Origin: Bog-532 sp963805255 | GTDB taxonomy: Bacteria; Actinomycetota; Actinomycetes; Streptosporangiales; Streptosporangiaceae | Length of the DNA: 64,000 nt | Assembly (NCBI GenBank): GCA_963805255.1 | Contig: CAWDTK010000013.1 | Location: forward strand, 186,001-250,000 | Direction: 5' to 3' | Part shown: positions 51,770-59,672 of the stretch, piece after piece | Layout of the letters: the number at the start of each line of letters is the position of its first letter | Position numbering within the stretch: the stretch's first letter is position 1 | The notes under the pieces: generated by a model | The model's input: only the letters and a program-made list of their open reading frames with translations | The model's database searches: none | Told to the model about the DNA's origin: nothing | Position numbers and translations under genes: made by a program

Positions 51770-53218
51770 ATGGCCATGCCCGACCATGACGCTGCTGTCC
51801 TGACCGATGAGGATGTACCCCCCGGTGCGATCGCACGCGAGGGTGACTACGGGGAGCGGGTCGTCGCCGTCGAGCCCGGCGGCGCGGAATTCATCCCCCT
51901 GCACGAACGCCACGGCAAGCCGCAGCAGCTCTTCTGGATCTGGTCCTCGCCGAACATGGAGTTCGCGACGGTCTTCGTCGGCGTGCTCGCGGTGGCCGGC
52001 TTCGGCCTGAACCTATGGCAGGCGCTCCTGGGGATCGTGGTGGGGACCGGGATCGGCGCGATCACCCAGGGCCTGCTGTCGCAGTCCGGGCCGGTTTACG
52101 GGGTCCCGCAGATGGTCCTGAGCCGACTCGGATTCGGCTACCGGGGCAACGTGCTGCCCGCGGGCCTGAACGCCGTTACGGCTGGGATCGGCTGGTTCGC
52201 GGTGAACAGCGTGAGCGCGACCTTCGCGCTCAGCACACTCACCGGCCTGGCCAAACCTGCCTGCCTGGTCATCGTCGTGGCCATCCAGGTCGTGATCGCC
52301 TTCTTCGGCCATAATCTGGTGCACATCTTCGAGCGCTACGCCTTCCCGGTCCTGACGATCATCTTCCTGATCGCCTCGGTGGTCGTGCTGTCCAAGGCGC
52401 ACCCGGGCGCCGCCCACCACACGATCCCCGGCGGTTTCCTGCTCACCGTGGGAGCGTCGTTCGGCTATGCGGCCGGCTGGAACCCGTACGCGTCGGATTA
52501 CACCCGCTACATGCGCCCCTCGGTGAACAAGACGGCCGTCGCCTGGTGGGCCTTCCTCGGCCTGTTCCTGTCCTGCGTGCTGCTCGAAGTTGTCGGTGCG
52601 GCCGCCGCGACCGTGGTCAGTCCGGGCGCGGCTCTGGGCAGCAACCCCACCCGTGCGTTCACCGGGCTGATGAGCACCCCGCTGGCCGACGTAACGCTGC
52701 TCGCGATCTGCCTGGGCGGCATCTCGGCCAACGTGCTGAATATCTATTCTGGCGCGATGTCGTTCGTGGCCCTCGGCATCAAGCTGCCGCTGGCCCTGCG
52801 CCGGGCTATCGTGGCGCTGGTCTTCGGCGCGATCGGCTTTGTCGTCGCGTTGACCGGGCTGCATGACGCCGGCACCAAGTACGAGAATTTCCTGCTGGTC
52901 ATCGCCTACTGGATCGCGCCCTGGCTGGCCGTGACGTTCTGCGACCGGCTGCTGCGTGCCCGGCAAACGCCCGGCACGATCGAGCCGCTGCTGTTCAACC
53001 GGAAATACGAGAACTGGGGCGGGCCGGTGGCGATGCTGGCCGGGATGGGCCTGTCGATCTGGCTGTTCTCCAACCAGACCGAATACATCGGCGTGGTCCC
53101 CAGGCACGTCCCGTCCGTCGGCGACCTGACGTTCGAGGCCGGCTTCATCATCACCGCGGTCATCTACCTGACCTGGCACGCCATCGAGCGCAGGCGCCCG
53201 GCCGCCGCGACCGCCTGA
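51770..53218 (+). CDS. NCS1-family purine/cytosine permease
   Basis: The 482-residue protein has about 12 helices and NCS1 motifs: WIWSSPNMEFATVF, SQSGPVYGVPQMVLSRLGFG (QxxSRxxFG-like), FGYAAGWNPYASDYTRYMRP and a C-terminal NxxxE-like region. It imports nucleobases such as cytosine, adenine or guanine with H+ or Na+. ATG 51770 follows GGAGG. Divergence from purK makes a purine link attractive. Its last codons and stop are duplicated just downstream (15-bp direct repeat, 53204-53235). Confidence 0.88.
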   Translation: MAMPDHDAAVLTDEDVPPGAIAREGDYGERVVAVEPGGAEFIPLHERHGKPQQLFWIWSSPNMEFATVFVGVLAVAGFGLNLWQALLGIVVGTGIGAITQGLLSQSGPVYGVPQMVLSRLGFGYRGNVLPAGLNAVTAGIGWFAVNSVSATFALSTLTGLAKPACLVIVVAIQVVIAFFGHNLVHIFERYAFPVLTIIFLIASVVVLSKAHPGAAHHTIPGGFLLTVGASFGYAAGWNPYASDYTRYMRPSVNKTAVAWWAFLGLFLSCVLLEVVGAAAATVVSPGAALGSNPTRAFTGLMSTPLADVTLLAICLGGISANVLNIYSGAMSFVALGIKLPLALRRAIVALVFGAIGFVVALTGLHDAGTKYENFLLVIAYWIAPWLAVTFCDRLLRARQTPGTIEPLLFNRKYENWGGPVAMLAGMGLSIWLFSNQTEYIGVVPRHVPSVGDLTFEAGFIITAVIYLTWHAIERRRPAAATA

Positions 53219-53249
53219 AGGCCGCGACCGCCTGAGCGGGGAACGGGGG

Positions 53250-54248
53250 TCAGGCCGGTCCGCTGCGGACCGGCTGGCCGCGGGACGCGGGCGGCCGCCG
53301 GGGCAGGAAGACGGCGAAGACCGGGGGGCGCTGCCGGACCAGCACGACCCGGCCGCCGTCCGCCGCCGCCATCGTCCGGGCCAGCGGCAGGCCGAGCCCG
53401 GTCCCCTCGGGACGCCCGCTCACGCTGCGCTCGAAGATCCGGGACACGAGCTCCGGCGGAACGCCCCTGCCCTGGTCCTCGACCTCGATCACCGCCGACT
53501 TGGTGTTCTGCGACGTGCGGATTTCCACCGTCCCGGCGCCGTGCATCAGGGCGTTGTCCACCAGCGTGGCCAGTACCTGCGCCAGGCCACCGGGCGTTAC
53601 GTGCGCCCGAAGCCCCCGCTCGCCGGTCACCACGAGTTTGCGGCCGGACCGGCGGAACGCGGGCTCCCATTCGACGACCTGCTGATCGATGATCGCGTCG
53701 ATGCCGGTGAGCGAGGCCGTCCCGACGGCCCCGCGGCGTGCCGGGTCGAGCAGCTGATTGACCACGTCGGCGAGGCGTTCGGCCTGGGCGAGCGCCGCAC
53801 CGCCTTCCTCCCGGACGGCGTCCGGGTCGCCCGCGGCGGCGATTACCTCTTCCAGCCGCATCGACAGCGCGGTCAGCGGGGTACGCAGCTGATGGGAGGC
53901 GTCGACGGCAAGTTCCCGTTCGGCCGCCAGGAGGCTGGTGACCCGGCGGCCCGAGCTGTCCAGGCCGTCCGCCACCTGGTCAAGTTCGGCCATCCCGTAC
54001 CGGCGGCCGATCGGGCGCGGGTCACCGGACCGGAGCCGGCCCGCCGCCTCCGCGAGCTCCTCGATGGGACGGGCGAGCACGCGTGACTGGACGAACGCCG
54101 CGACCGCGGCGGCCACGATGGCCGCGGTACACAGGCAGACGATGAGCACCCGCAGGCCGGCATCCGCCACGGCGGCCGCGGGAATGCCGGCCACGAGGAC
54201 GGCCGCCACCGTGATGGCCAGCATGGTCACCAGGAGCCGGCGCCGCAT
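53250..54248 (-). CDS. Sensor histidine kinase (HAMP/HisKA/HATPase)
   Basis: The 332-residue kinase has two N-terminal transmembrane helices (about 7-52) with almost no extracellular loop, a HAMP domain (about 53-105), and HisKA with His119 in DASHQLRTPL. The HATPase domain has VDNALMHGAG (N box), EVEDQGRGVPPE (G1) and GTGLGLPLA (G2). It is the partner of the OmpR-type regulator located 19 bases upstream in the same operon. With so little sensor sequence it may sense membrane state or a partner protein. Confidence 0.92.
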   Translation of the reverse strand: MRRRLLVTMLAITVAAVLVAGIPAAAVADAGLRVLIVCLCTAAIVAAAVAAFVQSRVLARPIEELAEAAGRLRSGDPRPIGRRYGMAELDQVADGLDSSGRRVTSLLAAERELAVDASHQLRTPLTALSMRLEEVIAAAGDPDAVREEGGAALAQAERLADVVNQLLDPARRGAVGTASLTGIDAIIDQQVVEWEPAFRRSGRKLVVTGERGLRAHVTPGGLAQVLATLVDNALMHGAGTVEIRTSQNTKSAVIEVEDQGRGVPPELVSRIFERSVSGRPEGTGLGLPLARTMAAADGGRVVLVRQRPPVFAVFLPRRPPASRGQPVRSGPA

Positions 54249-54267
54249 GGGTCAGCCATCCCGCCTC

Positions 54268-54939
54268 TCAGTCACCGCGCTCAAACCGGAACCCGACCCC
54301 GCGCACGGTCGAAATGTACCGGGGGCTGTGCGCGTCATCGCCGAGCTTGCGGCGGAGCCAGGAAATATGCATGTCGAGCGTTTTCGTCGAGGTCCACCAC
54401 TTGGCGTCCCAGACCTCGCGCATGATCTGCTCGCGGGTGATCACCTTCCCGGCGTCCCGGAACAGGATCCAGAGCAGGTCGAACTCCTTGGTGGTCAGCT
54501 CCAGCTCCGCGTCGCCGTGCCAGGCCCGCCGCGCCTCCGGGTCGATGCGCACGCCCATCACCACGGAGTTGTCGGCCGCGCCGCGGCGCAGCAGCGCCCG
54601 GACCCGGGCCAGCAGCTCGGCCAGCCGGAACGGCTTGGTAACGTAGTCGTCCGCGCCGGCGTCCAGGCCGACCACGGTGTCCACCTCGTCCGCCCGGGCG
54701 GTGAGGATCAGCACGGGCACGCCGTTCCCCTCGGCCCGCACCCGGCGGCAGACCTCCAGCCCGTCCAGCACGGGCAGCCCGATGTCCAGCACGATCAGGT
54801 CGATGCCGTCACCGAGGGCGCGCTCGAGCGCGCTGGGGCCGTCGGCGGTCACATCGACCTGGTACCCCTCGCGCCGCAGCGCGCGGGAAAGGGGCTCGGA
54901 GATGGACTCATCATCCTCGGCGAGCAAGACGCTGGTCAT
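54268..54939 (-). CDS. OmpR/PhoB-family response regulator
   Basis: The 223-residue protein has a receiver domain (D9-D10, phosphoacceptor D52 in LIVLDIGLP, Thr in LTARADEVD, Lys in VTKPF) and a winged-helix output domain. The latter has LTTKEFDLLWILFRDAGKVI and a recognition-helix region ending RYISTVRGVGFRFE. It is first in a two-gene operon with the sensor kinase. The promoter should lie near the 13-bp repeat array at 54993-55057. Confidence 0.93.
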   Translation of the reverse strand: MTSVLLAEDDESISEPLSRALRREGYQVDVTADGPSALERALGDGIDLIVLDIGLPVLDGLEVCRRVRAEGNGVPVLILTARADEVDTVVGLDAGADDYVTKPFRLAELLARVRALLRRGAADNSVVMGVRIDPEARRAWHGDAELELTTKEFDLLWILFRDAGKVITREQIMREVWDAKWWTSTKTLDMHISWLRRKLGDDAHSPRYISTVRGVGFRFERGD

Positions 54940-54992
54940 GACCTGATCGTAGAACCTATGCCGTCCTGCCGTTTGCTCGCGCCGCTATCATT

Positions 54993-55057
54993 CATTTCAC
55001 GCGGGCATTTCACGCGGGCATTCCACGCGGGCATTCCACGCGGGCATTTCACACGGG
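54993..55057. repeat. 13-bp tandem repeat, five copies
   Basis: Units CATTTCACGCGGG or CATTCCACGCGGG in perfect register sit at 54993, 55006, 55019, 55032 and 55045 (the last CATTTCACACGGG). They lie upstream of the response-regulator operon and overlap the 3' end of the carboxyltransferase gene. Could be a multi-site operator or a minisatellite. Confidence 0.92.
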
Positions 55058-56659
55058 AGCGATGCCATGCCGCCGCCGCGGCGCGCTGCGGTCCTTACCC
55101 CGCGCCGCCGCGAACCGGCGGATCAGCTCCGCCCGCAGGTCCTCGGGCTCGACGATGTCGTCCACGACCAGATCGCCGGCGAGCCGCATGATGTCGATGT
55201 CAAGGTCGTAGTCCTGCCGGAGCCGCGCCGTCTCCGCCGCGCGCTCGTCCGGGTCGGTGATCTCGGCCAGCTTCCCGGCGTAGACCGCGTTGACCGCGGC
55301 TTCCGCGCCCATCACCGCGATCTTGGCCGTCGGCAGGGCGAGGGTGGCGTCGGGCTCAAAACCGGGGCCGGCCATGGCGTAGAGTCCCGCGCCGTAGGCC
55401 TTGCGCACGACGACGCAGATCTTCGGCACCGTCGCGTCGGAGACCGCGCTGATCATCTTCGCCCCGTGCCGGATGATGCCCTGCCGCTCCACCGCCGTAC
55501 CCACCATGAAGCCGGGCACGTCGGCCAGGAAAAGCAGCGGGATGCCGAACGCATCGCAGGTCAGGATGAACCGGGTGCCCTTGTCCGCCGAATCGACGAA
55601 CAGCACGCCGCCCTTGTGCATCGGGTTGTTCGCGACGATCCCGGTGGCCTGGCCGCCGAGACGCGCGAACCCGACCAGGAGCTCGCGTGCCCACAGTGCG
55701 TGTACCTCGAACAGGGATCCCTCGTCGACCAGGCCGCGGACGTAACGGCGCATGTCGAACGCCTGACGCTCGCTGGCCGGGATGAGAGCGCGCAGGTCGG
55801 CGGGCTCCGGATCGCGGGGCGGCGCCGCGGGCGGGGACTGCTCCCAGTTGCCCGGGAGGTAAGACAGATAGTCGCGGACGGCGCCCAGCGCGTCCCGTTC
55901 GGTGGGGGCCAGAAAATGACCGCAACCGGACACGGTGCAATGCATCCGCGCCCCGCCCATCTCCTCCAGTGTGGTCTTCTCCCGCACGACCATCTCGACC
56001 ATCCGCGGGCTGCCCAGGTACATCGACGCGTTGCCCTCGACCATCGCGGCGAAGTCACAGAACGCGGGGATGTAGGCGCCGCCCGCCGCCGACGGCCCGA
56101 AAAGCGCGCAGACCTGCGGGATCGACCCGGACGCCCGGACCTGGGCATGGAAGATCCGCCCGGCGCCGCGGCGGCCGGGGAACATCTCCACCTGGTCGGT
56201 GATCCGTGCGCCCGCCGAATCCACCAGATAGATCATGGGCAGGCCCGCGGAGTATGCCTTGTCGATGATCCGGATGATTTTCTCGACGGTGCGCGAGCCC
56301 CACGAGCCGGCCTTGACCGTGGAGTCGTTGGCCATCAGGGCGACAGGCCGGCCGCCGATCAGGGCCGTCCCGGTGACCACGCCGTCCGCGGGCAGGCCGT
56401 CGGCCAGCGCGTTGGCGTACCGCCCGTCCTCGGTGAAACTGCCGGTGTCAACGAGGAGGCTGATGCGCTCCCGCGCGAACAGTTTCCCCTTCGCTGCGGC
56501 GGCCTCGTGGTAGCGCGGCGTGCCGCCCCGCTCGATGCGGGCCCGCGCCCCGGCCACGGAGTCCGCGGTCGACGGGGCGGACGGGGCGGACGGGGCGGAC
56601 GGGGCTGGGTCCGCCGCGGGCGTGGAGGTGGTGGCCGGTCCGGCCGGACGCGCGTTCAC
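55049..56659 (-). CDS. Acyl-CoA carboxylase beta subunit (carboxyltransferase)
   Basis: The 536-residue protein has both crotonase-like carboxyltransferase halves: FTEDGRYANALADGLPADGV, FGPSAAGGAYIPAF with FCDFAAMVEGN, then GIVANNPMHKGGVLFVDSAD, FLADVPGFMVGTAVE and GAGLYAMAGPGFEPDATLAL. It transfers CO2 from biotin to an acyl-CoA; the sequence resembles the acetyl/propionyl-CoA carboxylase beta group that acts with AccA-type biotin subunits. The start is GTG 56659 (GGAGG 14 bases upstream, rather far). The N-terminus has a 9-bp repeat. Its 3' end overlaps a 13-bp repeat array. Confidence 0.9.
   Translation of the reverse strand: MNARPAGPATTSTPAADPAPSAPSAPSAPSTADSVAGARARIERGGTPRYHEAAAAKGKLFARERISLLVDTGSFTEDGRYANALADGLPADGVVTGTALIGGRPVALMANDSTVKAGSWGSRTVEKIIRIIDKAYSAGLPMIYLVDSAGARITDQVEMFPGRRGAGRIFHAQVRASGSIPQVCALFGPSAAGGAYIPAFCDFAAMVEGNASMYLGSPRMVEMVVREKTTLEEMGGARMHCTVSGCGHFLAPTERDALGAVRDYLSYLPGNWEQSPPAAPPRDPEPADLRALIPASERQAFDMRRYVRGLVDEGSLFEVHALWARELLVGFARLGGQATGIVANNPMHKGGVLFVDSADKGTRFILTCDAFGIPLLFLADVPGFMVGTAVERQGIIRHGAKMISAVSDATVPKICVVVRKAYGAGLYAMAGPGFEPDATLALPTAKIAVMGAEAAVNAVYAGKLAEITDPDERAAETARLRQDYDLDIDIMRLAGDLVVDDIVEPEDLRAELIRRFAAARGKDRSAPRRRHGIAPV
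56571..56606 (-). repeat. 9-bp tandem repeat at the carboxyltransferase N-terminus
   Basis: Four copies of GACGGGGCG (last GACGGGGCT) encode SAP tripeptides in the disordered N-terminus. Confidence 0.85.
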
Positions 56660-56801
56660 GCTTGGCGAGCGTACCTCCGCAGATCGACGGTGCTGCCCGG
56701 CTCCGGCCGCTTGGTGAAACGCATGACACCTCCCAGGACTGCGACGTATCAGGGCTCTTCGCACGACCCTATCGGCAGCCGGAACGCACCTTCGAGGGCC
56801 A

Positions 56802-56857
56802 CACCCCGGGCCCGGGGGCCCGGGGTGGGACGGGGCCGTCCCAGGCCGGGACGGCCC
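56802..56857 (-). terminator. Double-hairpin terminator after the PH-domain gene
   Basis: Two adjacent perfect stems: CACCCCGGGCCC / GGGCCCGGGGTG (12 bp, 2-base loop, 56802-56827) and GGGCCGTCCC / GGGACGGCCC (10 bp, 5-base loop, 56833-56857). They lie just downstream of the PH-domain stop at 56868 and in front of the next minus-strand gene, so they fit a strong intrinsic-type terminator without a U tract. Confidence 0.75.
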
Positions 56858-56867
56858 GGCCGGCCGT

Positions 56868-57374
56868 TCAGCGATCTTCGCCCGCGAGGCGGCGCTGCTC
56901 CTCGACCAGCCCGAACAAGATGGCCTGGACGCGTTCGACGCTGGGGATGTCGGTCAGCACGATCTGCCCGTGCTCGCCGGGTGACTCCACCACGAGGCGG
57001 CCGGCGCCGAGCAGCCGGTCAAGGAGGCTGCGGGTGAACGACACGTCGCTGATCCGGGCCAGCGGGATGTCCCGCCCGCTGCGGGTCAGGATGCCCTCGC
57101 GCAGCCGCAGGCGTCCCGTGGTGAGCTCATAGGTCGTCGTCTTCCAGCGCAGAACCGGCCGTACGACCCAGACCAGCAGCAGCGCAACGGCGGCGGCCGC
57201 GGTGACCAGGCGCTCCGTGCCAGCCGCCGATCCCGCCGGGATGACCGTCAGCCCAGCGAGCGCCGCCGCCACGACCAGTGCCCCGAGAATCACCGGGCCC
57301 AGCAGCACCTTCCAGTGCGGATGAAGGATCAGGACGCTGCGTTCCTGCCCGGCCGACGACGCGTCAAGAACCAT
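56868..57374 (-). CDS. PH-domain membrane protein (bacterial PH, YdbT-like)
   Basis: The 168-residue protein has two adjacent helices (about 23-75) followed by a bacterial PH domain (YELTTGRLRLREGILTRSGR, DIPLARISDVSFTRSLLDRL, LVVESPGEHGQIVLTDIPSV). The function is unknown. Its homologue sits between purK and birA in Mycobacterium (Rv3278c position), matching this neighbourhood. ATG 57374 is used; ATG 57383 is in frame. The gene is 54 bases downstream of birA and ends in a double terminator. Confidence 0.85.
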   Translation of the reverse strand: MVLDASSAGQERSVLILHPHWKVLLGPVILGALVVAAALAGLTVIPAGSAAGTERLVTAAAAVALLLVWVVRPVLRWKTTTYELTTGRLRLREGILTRSGRDIPLARISDVSFTRSLLDRLLGAGRLVVESPGEHGQIVLTDIPSVERVQAILFGLVEEQRRLAGEDR

Positions 57375-57428
57375 GAACCTCATCGTGGCATGACGGGATG
57401 CCCAGATTGGGCACATTGCCGCCCGGTT

Positions 57429-58259
57429 TCAGCGGACGTGCCGGACGTCGCCCGCGCCGATGGTGACCTCGCCGTCCGGGGTGCTGACGACGAGCCGGCC
57501 GTCCGCGTCGATGCCAGTGGCCGTGCCGTAGGTGACCTTTCCCGCTGGGAGCTCGACCCGCACATCGCGGCCGGTGGTCGCGCAAAGGCGCAGGTACGCC
57601 GCGCGGAGACCGGCCGCTTGCGGATCACCGGGGGGGTGCGTGCCGCGCCAGGCGAGGTACCAGCGCTCGGCCTCGGCCAGGATCCGGCCCAGCAGCAGTC
57701 CCCGGTCCAGGCTCGCCGACCCCTCCAGCAGCAGGGAGGTGGCCGGCAGCGACGCGGGGCCGACGAGGGGCAGGTCAGCCCGGCTCGCCGACACGTTGAC
57801 CCCGATGCCGATGACGACCGCGTCCCCGGACTGTTCGGCCAGGATGCCGGCCAGTTTCCGGGATCCGAGGAGCACATCGTTCGGCCACTTCAGCAGGGCG
57901 TCAAGGCCGCAGACCTGCCGCACGGCCGTGGCTGTGGCGACCCCGGCGAGCAGCGGGAGCCAGCCACGCCGGGCCGGTGGCACGCCCGTGGGGCGGACCA
58001 GCACGGAGAACGTCAGCGCGGCCCGCGGCGGGCTCAGCCAGCTGCGGCCCATCCGGCCCCGGCCCGCGGTCTGCTCCTCGGCGGCCAGGACGAGACCCTC
58101 CGGCGCCCCGTCGCGGGCCCGCGCGAGCAGATCGGCGTTGGTCGAGCCGGTCCATTCCGCGACCGAAAGCTCGCGCCACAGCCCGCCCGGGCGCATGACC
58201 TGCTCTGTCAGGGCTGTCCCGGCGAGCGGGGGGCGAGGGGGGTGATCGGCGCCTTTCAT
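57429..58259 (-). CDS. birA: Biotin-[acetyl-CoA-carboxylase] ligase
   Basis: The 276-residue ligase has the biotin/ATP motif EEQTAGRGRMGRSWLSP, LKWPNDVLLGSRKLAGIL, GIGVNVSASRADLP and a C-terminal SH3-like domain (GTATGIDADGRLVVSTPDGE). No N-terminal helix-turn-helix is present, so it is the monofunctional class II-like enzyme that biotinylates carboxylase subunits. Placement near two carboxyltransferase genes fits. ATG 58259 begins after a poor upstream region. Confidence 0.93.
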   Translation of the reverse strand: MKGADHPPRPPLAGTALTEQVMRPGGLWRELSVAEWTGSTNADLLARARDGAPEGLVLAAEEQTAGRGRMGRSWLSPPRAALTFSVLVRPTGVPPARRGWLPLLAGVATATAVRQVCGLDALLKWPNDVLLGSRKLAGILAEQSGDAVVIGIGVNVSASRADLPLVGPASLPATSLLLEGSASLDRGLLLGRILAEAERWYLAWRGTHPPGDPQAAGLRAAYLRLCATTGRDVRVELPAGKVTYGTATGIDADGRLVVSTPDGEVTIGAGDVRHVR

Positions 58260-58312
58260 CTCACGGCTATTGTCCCCCGGCGCCCCGTCCGGGGTGGCGC
58301 GCGGCCGGCAAC

Positions 58313-58342
58313 GGAAAGGGCCCCGCGGGCCGGGGCCCTTCC
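58313..58342. terminator. Hairpin terminator between birA and the repeat protein
   Basis: GGAAAGGGCCCCG ... CGGGGCCCTTCC forms a 12-bp stem with a short loop downstream of the repeat-protein stop (58383) and upstream of birA. It likely ends the minus-strand repeat-protein transcript. Confidence 0.7.
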
Positions 58343-58382
58343 GATCAGGCGGTACCCGTATACCTGGCACCGTCCGGCATGA

Positions 58383-59216
58383 TCAGAACCGGCTGCCCTG
58401 TCCCTGATCCCCGTACTGGTCGCCCTGGGCCTGGTCGCCCTGGGCCTGGTCGCCCTGGGCCTGGTCGCCGTAGCCGCCCTGGCCCTGGTCGCCCTGGTCG
58501 CCGTACTGACCGCCCTGGCCCTGGTCACCGCCCTGGCCGCCCTGGTCGCCGTACTGACCGCCCTGGCCCTGGTCACCGCCCTGGCCGCCCTGGTCGCCGT
58601 ACTGACCGCCCTGGCCCTGGTCACCGCCCTGGCCGCCCTGGCCGCCGTACTGACCGCCCTGGCCGTGGTCGCCGCCCTGGCCGCCCTGGTCGCCGTACTG
58701 ACCGCCCTGGCCCTGGTCGCCGCCCTGGCCGCCCTGGTCGCCGTACTGACCGCCCTGGCCCTGGTCACCGCCCTGGCCGCCCTGGTCGCCGTACTGACCG
58801 CCCTGGCCCTGGTCACCGCCCTGGCCGCCCTGGTCGCCGTACTGACCGCCCTGGCCCTGGTCGCCGCCCTGGCCGCCCTGGTCGCCGTACTGACCGCCCT
58901 GCTCGCCGTACTGACCGCCCTGGCCCTGGTCAGCGCCCTGGCCGCCCTGGTCGCCGTAGCCGCCCTGGCCCTGGCCCTGGTCACCGCCGTACTGGCCCTG
59001 GTCCTGGCTCTGCTGCTGGCCCTGGCTCTGCTGCTGGCCCTGGCCCCCGAGGTAGTTATCGCCCTCTTGCTCGCCCTTCTGGATCTCGCTGCCGAAGCGG
59101 TTCCCCGTCTCCTGGTTGGCGAACTGGCCAGTCTTGTCCAGAGCCTGGTCGGCCTGATCCGGGTGCTCGCTGGCGAGCTTCTTGGCGTCGTCGGTGAAGT
59201 CACTGAAGTCAGGCAT
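58383..59216 (-). CDS. Antitoxin-like (MT0933/Rv0909) N-domain with long Gly/Gln/Tyr/Asp repeat tail
   Basis: The 277-residue protein opens with FTDDAKKLASEHPDQADQAL, DKTGQFANQETGNRFGSEIQ, close to the MT0933-type antitoxin family (about residues 1-60). No toxin gene is adjacent. The remaining 215 residues are a low-complexity G/Q/D/Y tail with about eight 16-residue repeats of GQYGDQGGQGGDQGQG type, encoded by a 48-bp tandem array. Such composition resembles phase-separating or prion-like domains. ATG 59216 follows GAAGAGGG. It may be a stress or surface protein; toxin neutralisation is unproven. Confidence 0.75.
   Translation of the reverse strand: MPDFSDFTDDAKKLASEHPDQADQALDKTGQFANQETGNRFGSEIQKGEQEGDNYLGGQGQQQSQGQQQSQDQGQYGGDQGQGQGGYGDQGGQGADQGQGGQYGEQGGQYGDQGGQGGDQGQGGQYGDQGGQGGDQGQGGQYGDQGGQGGDQGQGGQYGDQGGQGGDQGQGGQYGDQGGQGGDHGQGGQYGGQGGQGGDQGQGGQYGDQGGQGGDQGQGGQYGDQGGQGGDQGQGGQYGDQGDQGQGGYGDQAQGDQAQGDQAQGDQYGDQGQGSRF
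58500..58884 (-). repeat. 48-bp tandem repeat (eight copies) in the antitoxin-like gene
   Basis: Near-identical 48-base units starting GCCGTACTGACCGCCCTGGC (plus strand) encode the 16-residue G/Q repeat. Single-base variants (CACCGCC/CGCCGCC) occur between copies. Copy number may vary between strains. Confidence 0.9.
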
Positions 59217-59378
59217 GGGTGCCCTCTTCCGTCGCTGGCTGGATGGCCCATCCTTCGAACGAAGGCTTAGGTTCCCATGGCATAGATCCCTAAACAAGCC
59301 CCGGTTCATGTCCACGCAGGTGCTGACCTGGCCCGCCCCCTCCCCGCCGCTTCGTGATCGCGAGATGGTCAGAAAGAA

Positions 59379-59546
59379 TTAACCGCCGATGCGGATGCGG
59401 AGCCGGCGGAAGCCCTTGCCCTTGTTCTCGACCTTGACGACCTCGATCCGGCCGACCTGCCGGGTGGAGGCGACGTGCGTGCCGCCGTCCGCCTGCTGGT
59501 CCAGCCCGACCCGGACATCCTCCAGCTCGCCGAGGCGGCCCTGCAT
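59379..59546 (-). pseudogene. C-terminal remnant of an alanyl-tRNA editing (AlaX) protein
   Basis: A 55-codon frame from ATG 59546 to TAA 59379 reads QQADGGTHVASTRQVGRIEV then VKVENKGKGFRRLRIRIGG. This is the zinc-binding GGTHV end of AlaX editing enzymes, with Asp in place of the Cys of AlaRS, as is usual for AlaX. A TGA in frame precedes it and the catalytic N-terminal half is absent. Good third-position G+C suggests recent loss. Confidence 0.75.
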
Positions 59547-59672
59547 CCCGCGTAAGCCGGCTCACAGATGCAGTACCACCCGCATTCCGGGCCGTTCGGT
59601 GGCATTGTGACGATAACCGGCAGGAGCTCGGTCTATGCGGGACCAATGTGCGTGCGGGCGCACGAAGCCGGC

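Noticed and set aside
54993..55057. CRISPR-like array before the two-component operon
   Set aside because: Contiguous 13-bp units without spacers; no cas genes.
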